Positions 1-10,035 of a DNA stretch of 39,221 nucleotides are shown piece by piece (position 1 is the first letter of the stretch; each line of letters opens with the position of its first letter). A program made the translations under genes and the position numbers. Under the pieces are notes generated by a model, which saw only the letters and a list, made by a program, of their open reading frames with translations, did no database searches and was not told where the DNA came from. The stretch lies in the NCBI GenBank assembly GCA_002840015.1, contig PGZE01000050.1:1-39221 (forward strand), given 5' to 3'. Source of the DNA: Gammaproteobacteria bacterium HGW-Gammaproteobacteria-2. GTDB lineage: Bacteria > Pseudomonadota > Gammaproteobacteria > Xanthomonadales > Xanthomonadaceae.

Positions 1-144
1 GGATGTGCAATAATGCGCGCCGAAATGCGCCAGAAAGCCTGAGGCTGCTGCGAGCACTGCGGCACTGCGGGTTTTGCCGGGGCGGCGAATCGACTGCGGC
101 AAACGCTCATCGCGTTTGCTGCGATGCCGGGAACAGGGGACAAC
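1..144. other. 5' leader of the giant surface-protein operon
   Basis: No gene is supported here: the open frames crossing it are out-of-frame shadows of the downstream gene. It holds an imperfect inverted repeat (TTTGCCG near 74-80 with CGGCAAA near 97-103). The purine-rich AGGGGA at about 134-139 is a plausible ribosome binding site for the ATG at 145. I compared it with cyclic-di-GMP riboswitch consensus by eye and saw no match. A promoter cannot be assigned with confidence. Confidence 0.4.
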
Positions 145-3100
145 ATGTTGACTTCGATCAGGCGGCGCTGCGGCGTTGCCGTGGCTGCAATGGTATGCGG
201 CGTTGTGCTGGCTTTGCCGGCCCAGGCTTTCGATCTGCAGTACAGCTTTTTGCGTGATGATCTCACCGACCCGCTGCCGGCCGGCGGCACGATCATCTAT
301 GAAGTCGAGCTGCTCAACGGTGACTCCGATACCGCGAACGATGTGCGCAGCATCTACGACGTGCCAGCAGGCACCACCCCGACCAACCTGCCGGCCTTCT
401 GCAGTGTTGCCGGCAGCCGAATCGAATGCGTACACGGCAACCTGCTCGGCACCCAGCCGCCCGCGAATGGTGCGGCGGTGGCATTCCAGTTGCAGTTCGT
501 CAGCACGGTGCCTGGCGTTGTCACGTTGCGCGGGGCGATCGGCACCGGAGTTCCGCCGATTACTGCGCTGCCGTTGGCTGTAGGCGACGCGTTTTTTGCC
601 GGCGATACCGACCCGGCCAACAATGCCGCCGAGCAGATTACCACCGTCACCAATGGCGCCAATCTGGCGATCAGCAAAACCGATTCGCCCGATCCGGTGG
701 TGGGTGGTGCCGAAGTCACCTACACCATCAGCGTCGATAATCTGGGTCCCAGCGATTCAACCGGCGTGCGCGTGGTCGATAACCTGCCCGCCGCCACCAG
801 CTTTGTCGCTGGCAGTGCCAGCGGCGCAGGCTGGAGTTTTTCGGTCAGCGGCCAAACCCTGACCGCAACGCGGGCTGCGGCGCTGAGCAATGGTGGCAGT
901 GCGCAGTTCAGCTTCCGTGCCAAAGTCAATGCCGGTTCTGGCACTATCACCAACGCCGCCACCGTGGACACCAATGGCGCTGGTGCAACCCCCGACCCGC
1001 TGCCGGGCAACAACACCGCCAGCGTTGACACGGCGGTTAACCCGGGTGCCGATCTGGCGGTGACCAAGACCGCAACACCGTCACCCGCAGTAGCGGGTGA
1101 TACCGTCACCTTTACCTTGTTGCCGCGCAATCTTGGCCCGAGCACAGCAATCAACGCGGTGCTGCTCGACACCTTGCCCGCCGGCTTCACCCTGGTGTCG
1201 GTGCTATCGAGCCCCAACTGGCTGTGTCCCGGCAATCCGGGCGATACCAGCCTGACCTGTACCCGCGCCAGCTTCCCGGTCGGTGCCAGCGACAACATCC
1301 AGTTTGTCGCTCAGATTCCAGCGGCTGCCAGTGGCAGCGTAACCAATACCGCCACCATCAGCGCCGATACCGCTGAACCGGTGCCCGGCAACAACAGCGG
1401 TTCGGTCAACCTCACCGTACTGCCACGCGGCGCCGATCTGGTACTGCAAAGCAAGGGCAAAAGCCCGGCAATCGTGCCGGTCGGCGCGGGCGTTGCGAGC
1501 CAGATGGTGTCGGAGATCGTGGTGCGCAACAACGGCCCGCTGGCGGTCAGCGCCAACCTGCAAGTCACCGACACGCTCGCTGCGGGCGAGCAGTTTGTCT
1601 CCGCGTCCGGGCCGTGGACCTGCGTGGCCAACGGTGCGCCGCCAACGCAAAGCGTCACCTGTACCTTCAATGGCCCGTATCCGGTCAACGTCGGGCAAAC
1701 CTTGAATGGCGGCAATCGCCTGTTCATCACCACCCTTGCCATAACAGCCGGCACCCTCACCAACACCGCCTGTACCGGTGGTAGTGGTGGCAGCAGCGAA
1801 CCCGATACCAGCGACGGCACCAATGTCGATCCAACCGCCGGCAACGACTGTACCGGCGCCACGTCGCGCGCGACCAATGAAAGCGGCGATTTGACCATCA
1901 GCAAAACCACCAGCACGCCGCTCGGTGGCGACAAGGTGGTTAGCACTGCCGAGAACAGCGTCAGCTATACCCTCATCGTCGGCAATGCCGGTAGCAACGC
2001 GATGGGCGGCATTGTTGTCGATGATGCGATCCCGGGCTTCATCAACGGCCGCACACCGGCACCAACAGTGGTTGCGCCAGCCGAGTTCACCTGTACTCCG
2101 GCGGCGACGGTGCGCTGCACCTCGAATGCCGGCTTCCAGCTCGCGCCGGGCGACACTCGCACCATCACCATCACCGTTGCCCGCCCGCTCAACGACTCAA
2201 GCACCAGCAACGTCGTCTGCGATGGCGTTTCGGTCAACAACGCGTGGTGCAACAGTGCGGATGTACACGTTGATGGCGCCTCGCCGGACGCGGTGGGTGA
2301 GTCCGATACCAGCAACAACATCGCGCAGGATTACGTCCAGATTGATCGCGTCGCCAACGTGCAGACCACATCGAAGACGATTCTATCGGGTACGCCGGGC
2401 CGCGCCGGCGTCGATACCCAGTACCGCATTGAATACCGCAATCAGGGTCCGTCGGCGGTGCCCGGCGTGGTATTCGATGACACCTTCACCATCCCAGCCA
2501 ACGACCCCGGCTTTGTAGTGAGATCGGCAACCCGCACACCCGGCACGGTCGCCTGCACGGTGACCCCGGGCGTCGGCATTACCACCACCGTCACTGCGGG
2601 CGGCACCTCGTACAGCAATGCCGGCAATGGTGTGGCAGGGACGATCGGCATCAGTTGCCCGGCGCTGAATCTGGCCAACAACCAGGTCGAAGCGATGCTG
2701 CTGACGATCCGGCCGAACTTTGCCAGCGGTGGTGCCACTCGCCAGTTCGACAATATCGGCAGCTTCAGCATTATTGGTGGCGCCAGCGGTAGCGATGCAT
2801 TGGGCAGCTTCGAGTTCAACGCCATTGCCACGACCGCAGACGACGAGAAGGCAGCGATCCTGCCGTTCGAGGCAGGTCAGGTTGACTTGATCACCAACAA
2901 GACCGATCTGGTCGATCCGATCGGTTTTGATCCGTTCGATTTCACCCAGAACGCAATCACCTATCGCGTGCGAGTGACCAACAATGGGCCGTCGCTGGCA
3001 ACCGCCTTGCACGTGACCGATGTGATCGCGCCACCAGCCGGCCGCACCGTTCGCTTCATCGGCGACAGCACCAGCAGCACCGGGCCATTCGCGCCTTCGG

Positions 3101-6100
3101 CGTGCAGCATCAGTGCTGGCAGCAATCCGGTGATCGGGCCTGCCACCCTCAGCCTCGACTGCATGATGCCTGGCGTTGGCTTCAGCCCGAACATCGCTGG
3201 CAGCGTGGCAGCCGGATCAACCACCGAATTGTTTTTGCGCGTGCAGTACGAGTCGCAGCCGGCAGCCGGTGGCGACACTCTGGTCGATACCGCGACAGCC
3301 ATCGCGAACGAGGCCGACACCAACCCGGCCAACGACAGCGATGGCGAGAACACCTCGATCCGCGCGCGCGCCGACTTGGAGTTGAAAAAAATCGCAACCA
3401 ATGTGCTGCCCGATGCTGATCCGAACGTTGCCGCACCGGCGCCGGTTGCCAGCGTCACCCTGTTTGAGCCGCATTGGTGGGTGCTCGATGCGGTCAACAA
3501 CGGCCCCGGCGCCAGTCTGTCGATCGACCGTGCCGCCGCTTCGCAGCTCAATGGCACCGGCACCGTTATTGTCGATACCTTGCCGGCCGGCACCGTGCTC
3601 AGCGGCAGCGCCACCTGGCAGAAGTCGGGCCCGGCCCTTGCCGGCAGCACGCCCGACGGCAGCGGCAACTGCGCGCTGGCCGGCGTCACCCTGAGCTGCA
3701 ACGTCGGTGACGTATCGCCTGGTGGCAAGGTGCGGATCATCGTGCCGGTGCGCTGGACCACGTTCCCGGCCGGCGGCAGCGTTACCAACAACGCAGTGGT
3801 ATCCACCGAGCAGGTCGATCCGATTCCGGGCAACAACAACGCCACGGCGGTGCTCGCAGTCACCCGTTCCTCGCTTACTGGTATCGTCTTCCAGGATCGC
3901 GACCGCAGCGCCGGTAACGGTGGTATTGCGCAGGCCGCCGCCAGCGAGCCGCGCATCAATGCGGTGACGGTGCGCATCACCGGCACCGATCTGTACGGCA
4001 ATGCCGTCAATCGCACCACCACCAGCAATGCCTCGGGCGTGTACGCGATCAGCGACCTGGCACCCTCCGATGCCAGCGGTTACACCCTGACGCAAACACA
4101 GCCAGCCGGTTTCGCCAATGGCCCGATCGATCCACCCATTGCCGGCGCCAGCGCGCCGACCCTGGGCGGCAGCTACAGTGCCAGCATCAATGCCGGCGGC
4201 GATTCGCAGTACAGCGCTATCTCGGTTGGCGGCAACGTTGCCGGCGCCAACTACAACTTCCCGGAATTGCGCCGACCCAGCGTGTCCGGCTTCGTCTACA
4301 TCGATGTCAACGGCAGCGGCGTGCGTGAAGCCGGTACCGACCTGGCGATTGCCGGCGCCATCGTTCGCCTGATCGACGCCAGCAATGGCAATCTGATCAA
4401 CACCGCCAGTACCGATGCCAATGGCGCCTACAGCTTCACCGGTCTGGACCCGCTGATCGCCTACACCCTGGAGCAACCGTTGCCGGCGAGCCCGGCCGGC
4501 ATCATCAACGGCCCGATCAATCCCGGCCTGATCAACGCGCTGGCCTGCGTCAGCGGCTGCACTGCGCAGGCCGATACGCCGGTCGCCGACAGTGATCGCA
4601 TCGCCGACATTGATCTGAGTGCCGGCACTGACGGCACAGTGTTCAATTTCGGCGAAATCCAGCTCGCCGATATTGCCGGCCTCGTCTATGTCGATGGCGA
4701 TCGCAACAATGCCCTTGACGCTGCCGATACCGCGCGCATCGCCAATGTCTTGGTGCGCCTGGTGCAGGGTGCCGACTGCGCCACCGGTACCGAGTTGGCG
4801 AACACCTTCACCGACGCGCTCGGCGCATTCGCCTTTGCCGATCAGTTGGCCTTCCGCGATTATCTGCTGTGCCAGACCCAGCCGCTGGGCTACGGCAACG
4901 GCAACGCAAATGGCACGCCGGCTGTCGATCAGATCGCGATCAGCAACCTGCCGGCCGCCGGCTCGCTGAACAATGGCTTTGGCGAATTGATCGGCTCGCT
5001 GGCCGGTTCGGTGTATATCGATCAGAACGATAACGGCGTGCGCGATGCTGGCGAGCTGGGTATCGACAATGTGCCGGTAACACTCACCGGCACCGATGTG
5101 CTGGGCAATGTGCTCAATCAGGTGGTCAACACCGACCTGAATGGCGACTACCGTTTTATCGATCTGTTCACCCCGAACGCTTCAGGTTATCGCCTCAGCG
5201 AAGGCAGCATCCCGCCGGCAGCCGGCGTGTTCAATGATGGCCAGGATGCCCTGGGTAATGCCATCGTGCCGGGCACGCTCGGCAACGATGTGCTCAGTGG
5301 CATCGGGCTGGGCGCCGGCCAGCAAGCCAGCGGTTATCTGTTTGGCGAATTGCAGGCCACCGCCATCAGCGGCGTGGTTTACGTCGATGCGGATCGCAAC
5401 AACGCGCTCGACACCAGCGACCCGTTGCGCATTGCCGGTGTCAACGTGCGGCTGCTGGAAGGCAACAGTTGCGCAACCGGCGTGCAGATCGACAGCGCCA
5501 CCACCAATGCGGCGGGCGCGTATCAATTCTTCAGTATCACCGTTGGCCGTAGTTATGCGATCTGCCAGACGCAACCGGCCGGTTATGGCAACGGCAATGC
5601 GCTGGGTGTGCCGGGCAGCGACGAAATCCTGATTGCCAGCCTGCCGCTGGCCGGCGTAGCCGGCAACAATTTTGGCGAGCTGGTTGGATCGATTGCCGGT
5701 TCGGTATATGTCGATGCCAACGACAACGGCGTGCGCGATGCCACTGAAGCTGGCATTGCCAACGTGCCAGTCGTCCTGAGTGGCACCGATGCGCGTGGCA
5801 ACGCGGTCAACCTGAGCGTGTCCAGCGATGCCAGCGGCAACTATGTCTTTGCCAACCTGCTGGCGCCGAACGCGGCCGGTTACACCCTGACCGAGGGCGC
5901 CATTCCGCCTGCTGCCGGCAGTTTCAACGACGGCCGCGACACGCTGGGCAATGCCGCAACACCCGGCACGCTGGGCAATGATGTGCTCAGCGGCATTGGT
6001 CTGGCGCCGGCACAAGATGCCAGCGGTTATCTGTTTGGCGAATTGCAATCGAGCACGATCAGTGGCGTGGTTTACGTCGATGCCGATCGCAACAACGCGC

Positions 6101-9100
6101 TCGATGCCAGCGACAGCGTGCGCATCGCCAATGTCATCGTGCGTCTGGTGCAGGGGGCAACGTGTGCCACCGGCACGCAAGTGGCCAGCACCAGCACGGA
6201 TGCTGCCGGTGCGTATGTGTTCACCAGTGTGACCGCGCTGCGCGATTATCTGATCTGCCAGACCCAGCCCACGGGCTATGGCAACGGCAATGCCAACGGT
6301 ACGCCGGGTGTCGATCAGATCACCATCAGCAACCTGCCGTTGGCGGGTTCGGCAGACAACAATTTTGGCGAACTGGTTGGCTCGATCAGTGGTCGCGTGT
6401 TCCTCGACAGCAACAACAACGGCAATCAGGATGCGGGTGAGCCGGGTATTGCCGGGGTGCAAGTGGCGTTGAGCGGCGCGGATGTCAATGGCCTTGCCGT
6501 TGCGGCGAATCGAAGCACTGATGGCAACGGCGATTTCCGCTTTGACAGCCTGCTGCAAGCCAATGGCGCAGGTTACGCACTGACCGAACAATTGGCACAG
6601 CCGGTAGTGGATATCGGTGGCGTGTCGGTTACTACCGCCAATGGCATAACCCGCGCTGGTCAGGTTGGCGGCAGCAGCCTGGGCAATGCCACGGCGGTGA
6701 CGCAGGTGCCGAGCGCGGTGCAGGCCATTGTTCTGCCTGGCGGCGCAGATTCGCTGCAAAACCTGTTTGCCGAAGTGTTGCCGGTGGGCATCACCGGCAG
6801 CGTATTCCTCGATCTCGACAACAATGGCGTGCGCAACGCACCCGCCGATAGCGGCATTGCGGCGGTACGTATCGAATTGAGTGGCATTGACGATATGGGG
6901 CAAACGGTCACGCTCAGTGTCGATACCGATACTGATGGTCGGTTCGCGTTTGAGGGCCTGCGGCCAGGCAACTACACCATCACCGAGCCGACTCAGCCGC
7001 TCAACACCCTCAATGGCATCACCACGGCCGGCAGTGCTGGCGGCAATGCCAGCGCGGTTGCTGTGCTGCCCAGCGTAATCGCCGCAATCGACCTGAGCCT
7101 GCCCGGAACCCGCAGCGACGACAACCGTTTTGCCGAAGTGCCGGCCAGCGGCGTGATTGCCGGCCGGGTGTGGCTGGATCGCAACAACGATCAGCCAACC
7201 GATAGCGAGGGTCGATTCCGCTTCGCCGATTTGCCGCCGGGGCAATACACCCTGCGCGAACCGAACCAGCCGGCTGATACCTTCAACGGCATCACCGTGC
7301 CAGGCACGGGCGGTGGCAATGCCAGCGCTCCGGACGTGGTGCCCAGTGTCATTACGGCCATTGAACTGCTCGCCAATGGCGAGGCGGTGGACAACCACTT
7401 TGGCGAAATACCGCCGGCCTCGATTGCCGGCCGGGTATGGGCAGACAACAACAACGATGGCGTTATCGATGCCGATGAATCGGGCATTTCCGGGGTAACG
7501 GTGGTGCTCAGTGGTGTTGATGATCTCGGCGCCACCGTAAGTGTGTCGTTGACCAGCGATGGCGATGGCCGCTATGTGTTCGACGGCCTGCGCCCTGGCT
7601 CTTACAGCGTGAGCGAACCGCAGCAACCCGCCGGCACCCTCAACGGCATTACCGTTGCCGGGCAGATCGCCGGTACGGTGATCGGCGCAGCGACGCCGGT
7701 TGACGTATTGCCCTCGGCGGTGTCGTCGATCGTGATTGCGCCGGGCGATGCCTCGCTCGACAACAATTTCGGCGAAATCCCCGAGTCACCCGACCTCAAG
7801 GTCAGCAAGCGCCATGAGCCAGCGCGCTTCAGCGTCAACAACCCCGGCCGCTACGTGATTTCAGTACGCAATGCCGGCAACCGTGCCAGTGCCGGCGAAT
7901 ATCAGGTCAGTGATCGTCTGCCGGCCGGCATCGTGTTGGCGGCAACGCCAGCCGGAACCGGTTGGCTGTGCGATGGCGCGATCGGCGACAGCGAGGCGAG
8001 CGTCAGTGTCGGCGCTGCGGCGCTGGCGGCTTCGCCGGCCAACAATGCGGTATTGGTTGAAGGTGGCGGTGAAATCGATGCGCGGCGACCGACGCCGAAC
8101 GAGCGCGATGCATTCAATGGTAATCCCTCGCAGTTGCCGGTGTGCGATCCGGCGATCATCCACGAGGCCTGTCGCGATCCGGTGATCGTGCAGCAATCGG
8201 CGGCGCTGTCTGGCAGCGTCTGGTACGACCTCGGCAGCAATCCGCTGTTGCTCGATGGCGGCGATCAGCGCTTGCAGGGCTGGATCGTCGAGGTGTTCGA
8301 CCTGGCCACTGGCCAGGTCATCGCCAGCACGCTCACTGGCCCGGATGGCCGCTACCGCATTGTTGATCTGCCGTCTGGCCAGGTGTTGCAAGTACGCTTC
8401 CGCGATCCGGATTCGTCAGTGGTCTGGGGCGTGCCGGTGAATGGCGAAACCGTGCCCGACGCACCGGCGGTATGCGATCCGCAAGGCGCCATCGCCAATG
8501 GCATTGAGAGCTCGTGCATGGAGCCGAGCACGGTGTTCGATACCGGCACCTCGCGCCAAGTGGTGCTGGCACCCGGTGATGAGCTGATTGAGCAGAGCCT
8601 GCCGATCATTCCTGGTGGCGTGGTGTACGACGCCATTGCGCGCACGCCGGTGGCGGGTGCAGTCGTTACCTTGCGTCCGCTCGGAATCTGCGCCGGCTTC
8701 GATCCGGCAACGGATATTCTCAACGCGCAATCCGGTGGTTATCGCATCGAAGGTGATGCCATTTCGATGACCGTTGGCAATCTCGGCCTGTACCGCTTCT
8801 TGTTTGCGATACATGCGCCGAACTGCGAGTTCCGGCTCGACGTGACGCCGCCATCGGGCTTCAGCTTTGTCTCGCAGTTGATCGCGCCGCAGCCTGGTGC
8901 CCTCGACCCGGGTGGCAGTGCCGGCGGGCGATTCGACCAGCAGCCACAGGCCACCCCGCCGCTGGCGCCGGTTGGGCCAGGCACCGCCTATGCCTTGCAG
9001 ATTGTTGTCGGTGGCGGCAAGGCGGCCATCGTCAACAACCACATCCCGCTGGATCCTTCGTTGCCGACCGGCCTTGCGATCAGCAAGGTTGCCGACCGGC

Positions 9101-10035
9101 AGATCGCCGAGGTTGGCGACACCGTGCTTTACACCGTGCTGGTACGTCACACCGGCGGCTCGGCATTGCCGCAAGTCAGCGTGCTGGATCGTCTGCCGGC
9201 CGGTTTCACCTACCTCGCCAACAGCGCGGTGGTGAATGGCCACAACATCGCCGATCCCGCTGGTGCCCCCGGCCCGGCCTTGGCTTTTGATCTGGGCCCG
9301 ATTGGCAGCGGTGGGCAGCTCACGTTGAACTATCGTCTGCGTGTTGGCGTCGGCAGCCAGCAGGGCGATGGCGTCAACCGCGCCCAGGCGTTTGGTTGCG
9401 GTTTGCCGGCGGGTTGTATCGACCCGATCACGCTGACGCCATTCGCCGGCACCTTGAGTTCGAATGAAGCGCGCTTCCGCCTGCGCGTCAGCGGCGGCGT
9501 GTTCACCAACGAAGCCTGTGTGCTCGGCAAGATTTACGTCGATTGCAACACCAATCAAATGCAGGATGGCGAGGAGATGGGCATCCCCGGCGTGCGCTTG
9601 TACTTCGAGGATGGCACCTGGCTGATCAGTGATTTCGAGGGCAAATACAGCTATTGCGGGCTCACCCCGCAAAGCCATGTACTGAAGGCCGACAACAGCA
9701 CGCTGCCGCAAGGTTCGCGATTGGTTACCAGCTCAAACCGCAATCTGGGTGACGCTGGCAGCCTGTTCCTCGATCTGAAGAATGGCGAGCTGCATCGTGC
9801 CGATTTCATCGAAGGCAGTTGTTCCAATTCGGTGATCGAGCAGGTCAAGGCGCGCCGCACCCAGGGCGAGGTGAGCGTGCCGGAAACCGAAAGCAGGCAA
9901 GGCCCGCTGCGCTTCGAGAGCAAACCGGCGCGTGCTCCGCGCCAGGCGACCGACAGCGCCAAACAGGCACCGATCGTGGCGCCGAGGGCCGCGCCGCCCA
10001 CTGCGCAAGGCGACGGCCAGGGAGGTGGCCAATGA
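145..10035 (+). CDS. Giant secreted DUF11 / SdrD B-like repeat surface protein
   Basis: A secreted protein of about 3,296 residues, probably an adhesin or surface-matrix filament. The ATG at 145 is preferred over the in-frame ATG at 124 because AGGGGA lies just upstream and the signal peptide then begins cleanly (MLTSIRRRCG, hydrophobic core, cleavage after AQA near residue 28). Residues ~30-1240 hold about eight DUF11-type Ig-like domains, each opening with patterns like DLxxxKT and containing NNGP and DTLPAG. From ~1243 to 2545 come about eleven SdrD B-like domains, each starting G-x-V-[YFW]-x-D and carrying acidic loops such as DxNDNGVRDAGE that resemble calcium-binding loops. More DUF11 and carboxypeptidase-regulatory-like domains follow, then a final domain (GKIYVDCNTNQMQDGEE) and a disordered Pro/Ala/Gln tail. 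There is no LPXTG, autotransporter barrel or obvious type IX signal, so anchoring probably depends on the two downstream partners. Two SdrD/DUF11 units look internally shortened (see findings). Function is inferred. Confidence 0.88.
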   Translation: MLTSIRRRCGVAVAAMVCGVVLALPAQAFDLQYSFLRDDLTDPLPAGGTIIYEVELLNGDSDTANDVRSIYDVPAGTTPTNLPAFCSVAGSRIECVHGNLLGTQPPANGAAVAFQLQFVSTVPGVVTLRGAIGTGVPPITALPLAVGDAFFAGDTDPANNAAEQITTVTNGANLAISKTDSPDPVVGGAEVTYTISVDNLGPSDSTGVRVVDNLPAATSFVAGSASGAGWSFSVSGQTLTATRAAALSNGGSAQFSFRAKVNAGSGTITNAATVDTNGAGATPDPLPGNNTASVDTAVNPGADLAVTKTATPSPAVAGDTVTFTLLPRNLGPSTAINAVLLDTLPAGFTLVSVLSSPNWLCPGNPGDTSLTCTRASFPVGASDNIQFVAQIPAAASGSVTNTATISADTAEPVPGNNSGSVNLTVLPRGADLVLQSKGKSPAIVPVGAGVASQMVSEIVVRNNGPLAVSANLQVTDTLAAGEQFVSASGPWTCVANGAPPTQSVTCTFNGPYPVNVGQTLNGGNRLFITTLAITAGTLTNTACTGGSGGSSEPDTSDGTNVDPTAGNDCTGATSRATNESGDLTISKTTSTPLGGDKVVSTAENSVSYTLIVGNAGSNAMGGIVVDDAIPGFINGRTPAPTVVAPAEFTCTPAATVRCTSNAGFQLAPGDTRTITITVARPLNDSSTSNVVCDGVSVNNAWCNSADVHVDGASPDAVGESDTSNNIAQDYVQIDRVANVQTTSKTILSGTPGRAGVDTQYRIEYRNQGPSAVPGVVFDDTFTIPANDPGFVVRSATRTPGTVACTVTPGVGITTTVTAGGTSYSNAGNGVAGTIGISCPALNLANNQVEAMLLTIRPNFASGGATRQFDNIGSFSIIGGASGSDALGSFEFNAIATTADDEKAAILPFEAGQVDLITNKTDLVDPIGFDPFDFTQNAITYRVRVTNNGPSLATALHVTDVIAPPAGRTVRFIGDSTSSTGPFAPSACSISAGSNPVIGPATLSLDCMMPGVGFSPNIAGSVAAGSTTELFLRVQYESQPAAGGDTLVDTATAIANEADTNPANDSDGENTSIRARADLELKKIATNVLPDADPNVAAPAPVASVTLFEPHWWVLDAVNNGPGASLSIDRAAASQLNGTGTVIVDTLPAGTVLSGSATWQKSGPALAGSTPDGSGNCALAGVTLSCNVGDVSPGGKVRIIVPVRWTTFPAGGSVTNNAVVSTEQVDPIPGNNNATAVLAVTRSSLTGIVFQDRDRSAGNGGIAQAAASEPRINAVTVRITGTDLYGNAVNRTTTSNASGVYAISDLAPSDASGYTLTQTQPAGFANGPIDPPIAGASAPTLGGSYSASINAGGDSQYSAISVGGNVAGANYNFPELRRPSVSGFVYIDVNGSGVREAGTDLAIAGAIVRLIDASNGNLINTASTDANGAYSFTGLDPLIAYTLEQPLPASPAGIINGPINPGLINALACVSGCTAQADTPVADSDRIADIDLSAGTDGTVFNFGEIQLADIAGLVYVDGDRNNALDAADTARIANVLVRLVQGADCATGTELANTFTDALGAFAFADQLAFRDYLLCQTQPLGYGNGNANGTPAVDQIAISNLPAAGSLNNGFGELIGSLAGSVYIDQNDNGVRDAGELGIDNVPVTLTGTDVLGNVLNQVVNTDLNGDYRFIDLFTPNASGYRLSEGSIPPAAGVFNDGQDALGNAIVPGTLGNDVLSGIGLGAGQQASGYLFGELQATAISGVVYVDADRNNALDTSDPLRIAGVNVRLLEGNSCATGVQIDSATTNAAGAYQFFSITVGRSYAICQTQPAGYGNGNALGVPGSDEILIASLPLAGVAGNNFGELVGSIAGSVYVDANDNGVRDATEAGIANVPVVLSGTDARGNAVNLSVSSDASGNYVFANLLAPNAAGYTLTEGAIPPAAGSFNDGRDTLGNAATPGTLGNDVLSGIGLAPAQDASGYLFGELQSSTISGVVYVDADRNNALDASDSVRIANVIVRLVQGATCATGTQVASTSTDAAGAYVFTSVTALRDYLICQTQPTGYGNGNANGTPGVDQITISNLPLAGSADNNFGELVGSISGRVFLDSNNNGNQDAGEPGIAGVQVALSGADVNGLAVAANRSTDGNGDFRFDSLLQANGAGYALTEQLAQPVVDIGGVSVTTANGITRAGQVGGSSLGNATAVTQVPSAVQAIVLPGGADSLQNLFAEVLPVGITGSVFLDLDNNGVRNAPADSGIAAVRIELSGIDDMGQTVTLSVDTDTDGRFAFEGLRPGNYTITEPTQPLNTLNGITTAGSAGGNASAVAVLPSVIAAIDLSLPGTRSDDNRFAEVPASGVIAGRVWLDRNNDQPTDSEGRFRFADLPPGQYTLREPNQPADTFNGITVPGTGGGNASAPDVVPSVITAIELLANGEAVDNHFGEIPPASIAGRVWADNNNDGVIDADESGISGVTVVLSGVDDLGATVSVSLTSDGDGRYVFDGLRPGSYSVSEPQQPAGTLNGITVAGQIAGTVIGAATPVDVLPSAVSSIVIAPGDASLDNNFGEIPESPDLKVSKRHEPARFSVNNPGRYVISVRNAGNRASAGEYQVSDRLPAGIVLAATPAGTGWLCDGAIGDSEASVSVGAAALAASPANNAVLVEGGGEIDARRPTPNERDAFNGNPSQLPVCDPAIIHEACRDPVIVQQSAALSGSVWYDLGSNPLLLDGGDQRLQGWIVEVFDLATGQVIASTLTGPDGRYRIVDLPSGQVLQVRFRDPDSSVVWGVPVNGETVPDAPAVCDPQGAIANGIESSCMEPSTVFDTGTSRQVVLAPGDELIEQSLPIIPGGVVYDAIARTPVAGAVVTLRPLGICAGFDPATDILNAQSGGYRIEGDAISMTVGNLGLYRFLFAIHAPNCEFRLDVTPPSGFSFVSQLIAPQPGALDPGGSAGGRFDQQPQATPPLAPVGPGTAYALQIVVGGGKAAIVNNHIPLDPSLPTGLAISKVADRQIAEVGDTVLYTVLVRHTGGSALPQVSVLDRLPAGFTYLANSAVVNGHNIADPAGAPGPALAFDLGPIGSGGQLTLNYRLRVGVGSQQGDGVNRAQAFGCGLPAGCIDPITLTPFAGTLSSNEARFRLRVSGGVFTNEACVLGKIYVDCNTNQMQDGEEMGIPGVRLYFEDGTWLISDFEGKYSYCGLTPQSHVLKADNSTLPQGSRLVTSSNRNLGDAGSLFLDLKNGELHRADFIEGSCSNSVIEQVKARRTQGEVSVPETESRQGPLRFESKPARAPRQATDSAKQAPIVAPRAAPPTAQGDGQGGGQ
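4663..6379 (+). repeat. About 690-bp A-B tandem super-repeat in the giant gene
   Basis: Two alternating SdrD-like modules repeat as A-B-A-B-A. A modules begin near 4663, 5358 and 6052 (VYVDxDRNNALD...) and B modules near 4990 and 5686 (GSVY[IV]DxNDNGVRDA). The A-to-A spacing is about 690 bases. Nucleotide identity is high in places: the stretch encoding GVVYVDADRNNALD is nearly identical at about 5370 and 6064, and the segment encoding SGYLFGELQ recurs at about 5330 and 6023. Such copies allow recombination, and can also be collapsed by an assembler. Confidence 0.8.

Noticed and set aside
1-144. Cyclic-di-GMP riboswitch in the leader of the giant operon
   Set aside because: The expected GGGCAAACC-type and GACGCAAAGCC-type conserved segments are not present.
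5182-7626. An 814-codon open frame on the minus strand opposite the giant gene
   Set aside because: It is a codon-bias shadow of the high-GC repeat gene, has no ribosome binding site or signal, and its repetition only mirrors the real repeats.
9820-10035. Sortase or type IX sorting signal at the end of the giant protein
   Set aside because: No LPXTG, hydrophobic tail or conserved Gly/Lys-rich CTD pattern; the tail is Pro/Ala/Gln-rich and ends QGDGQGGGQ.
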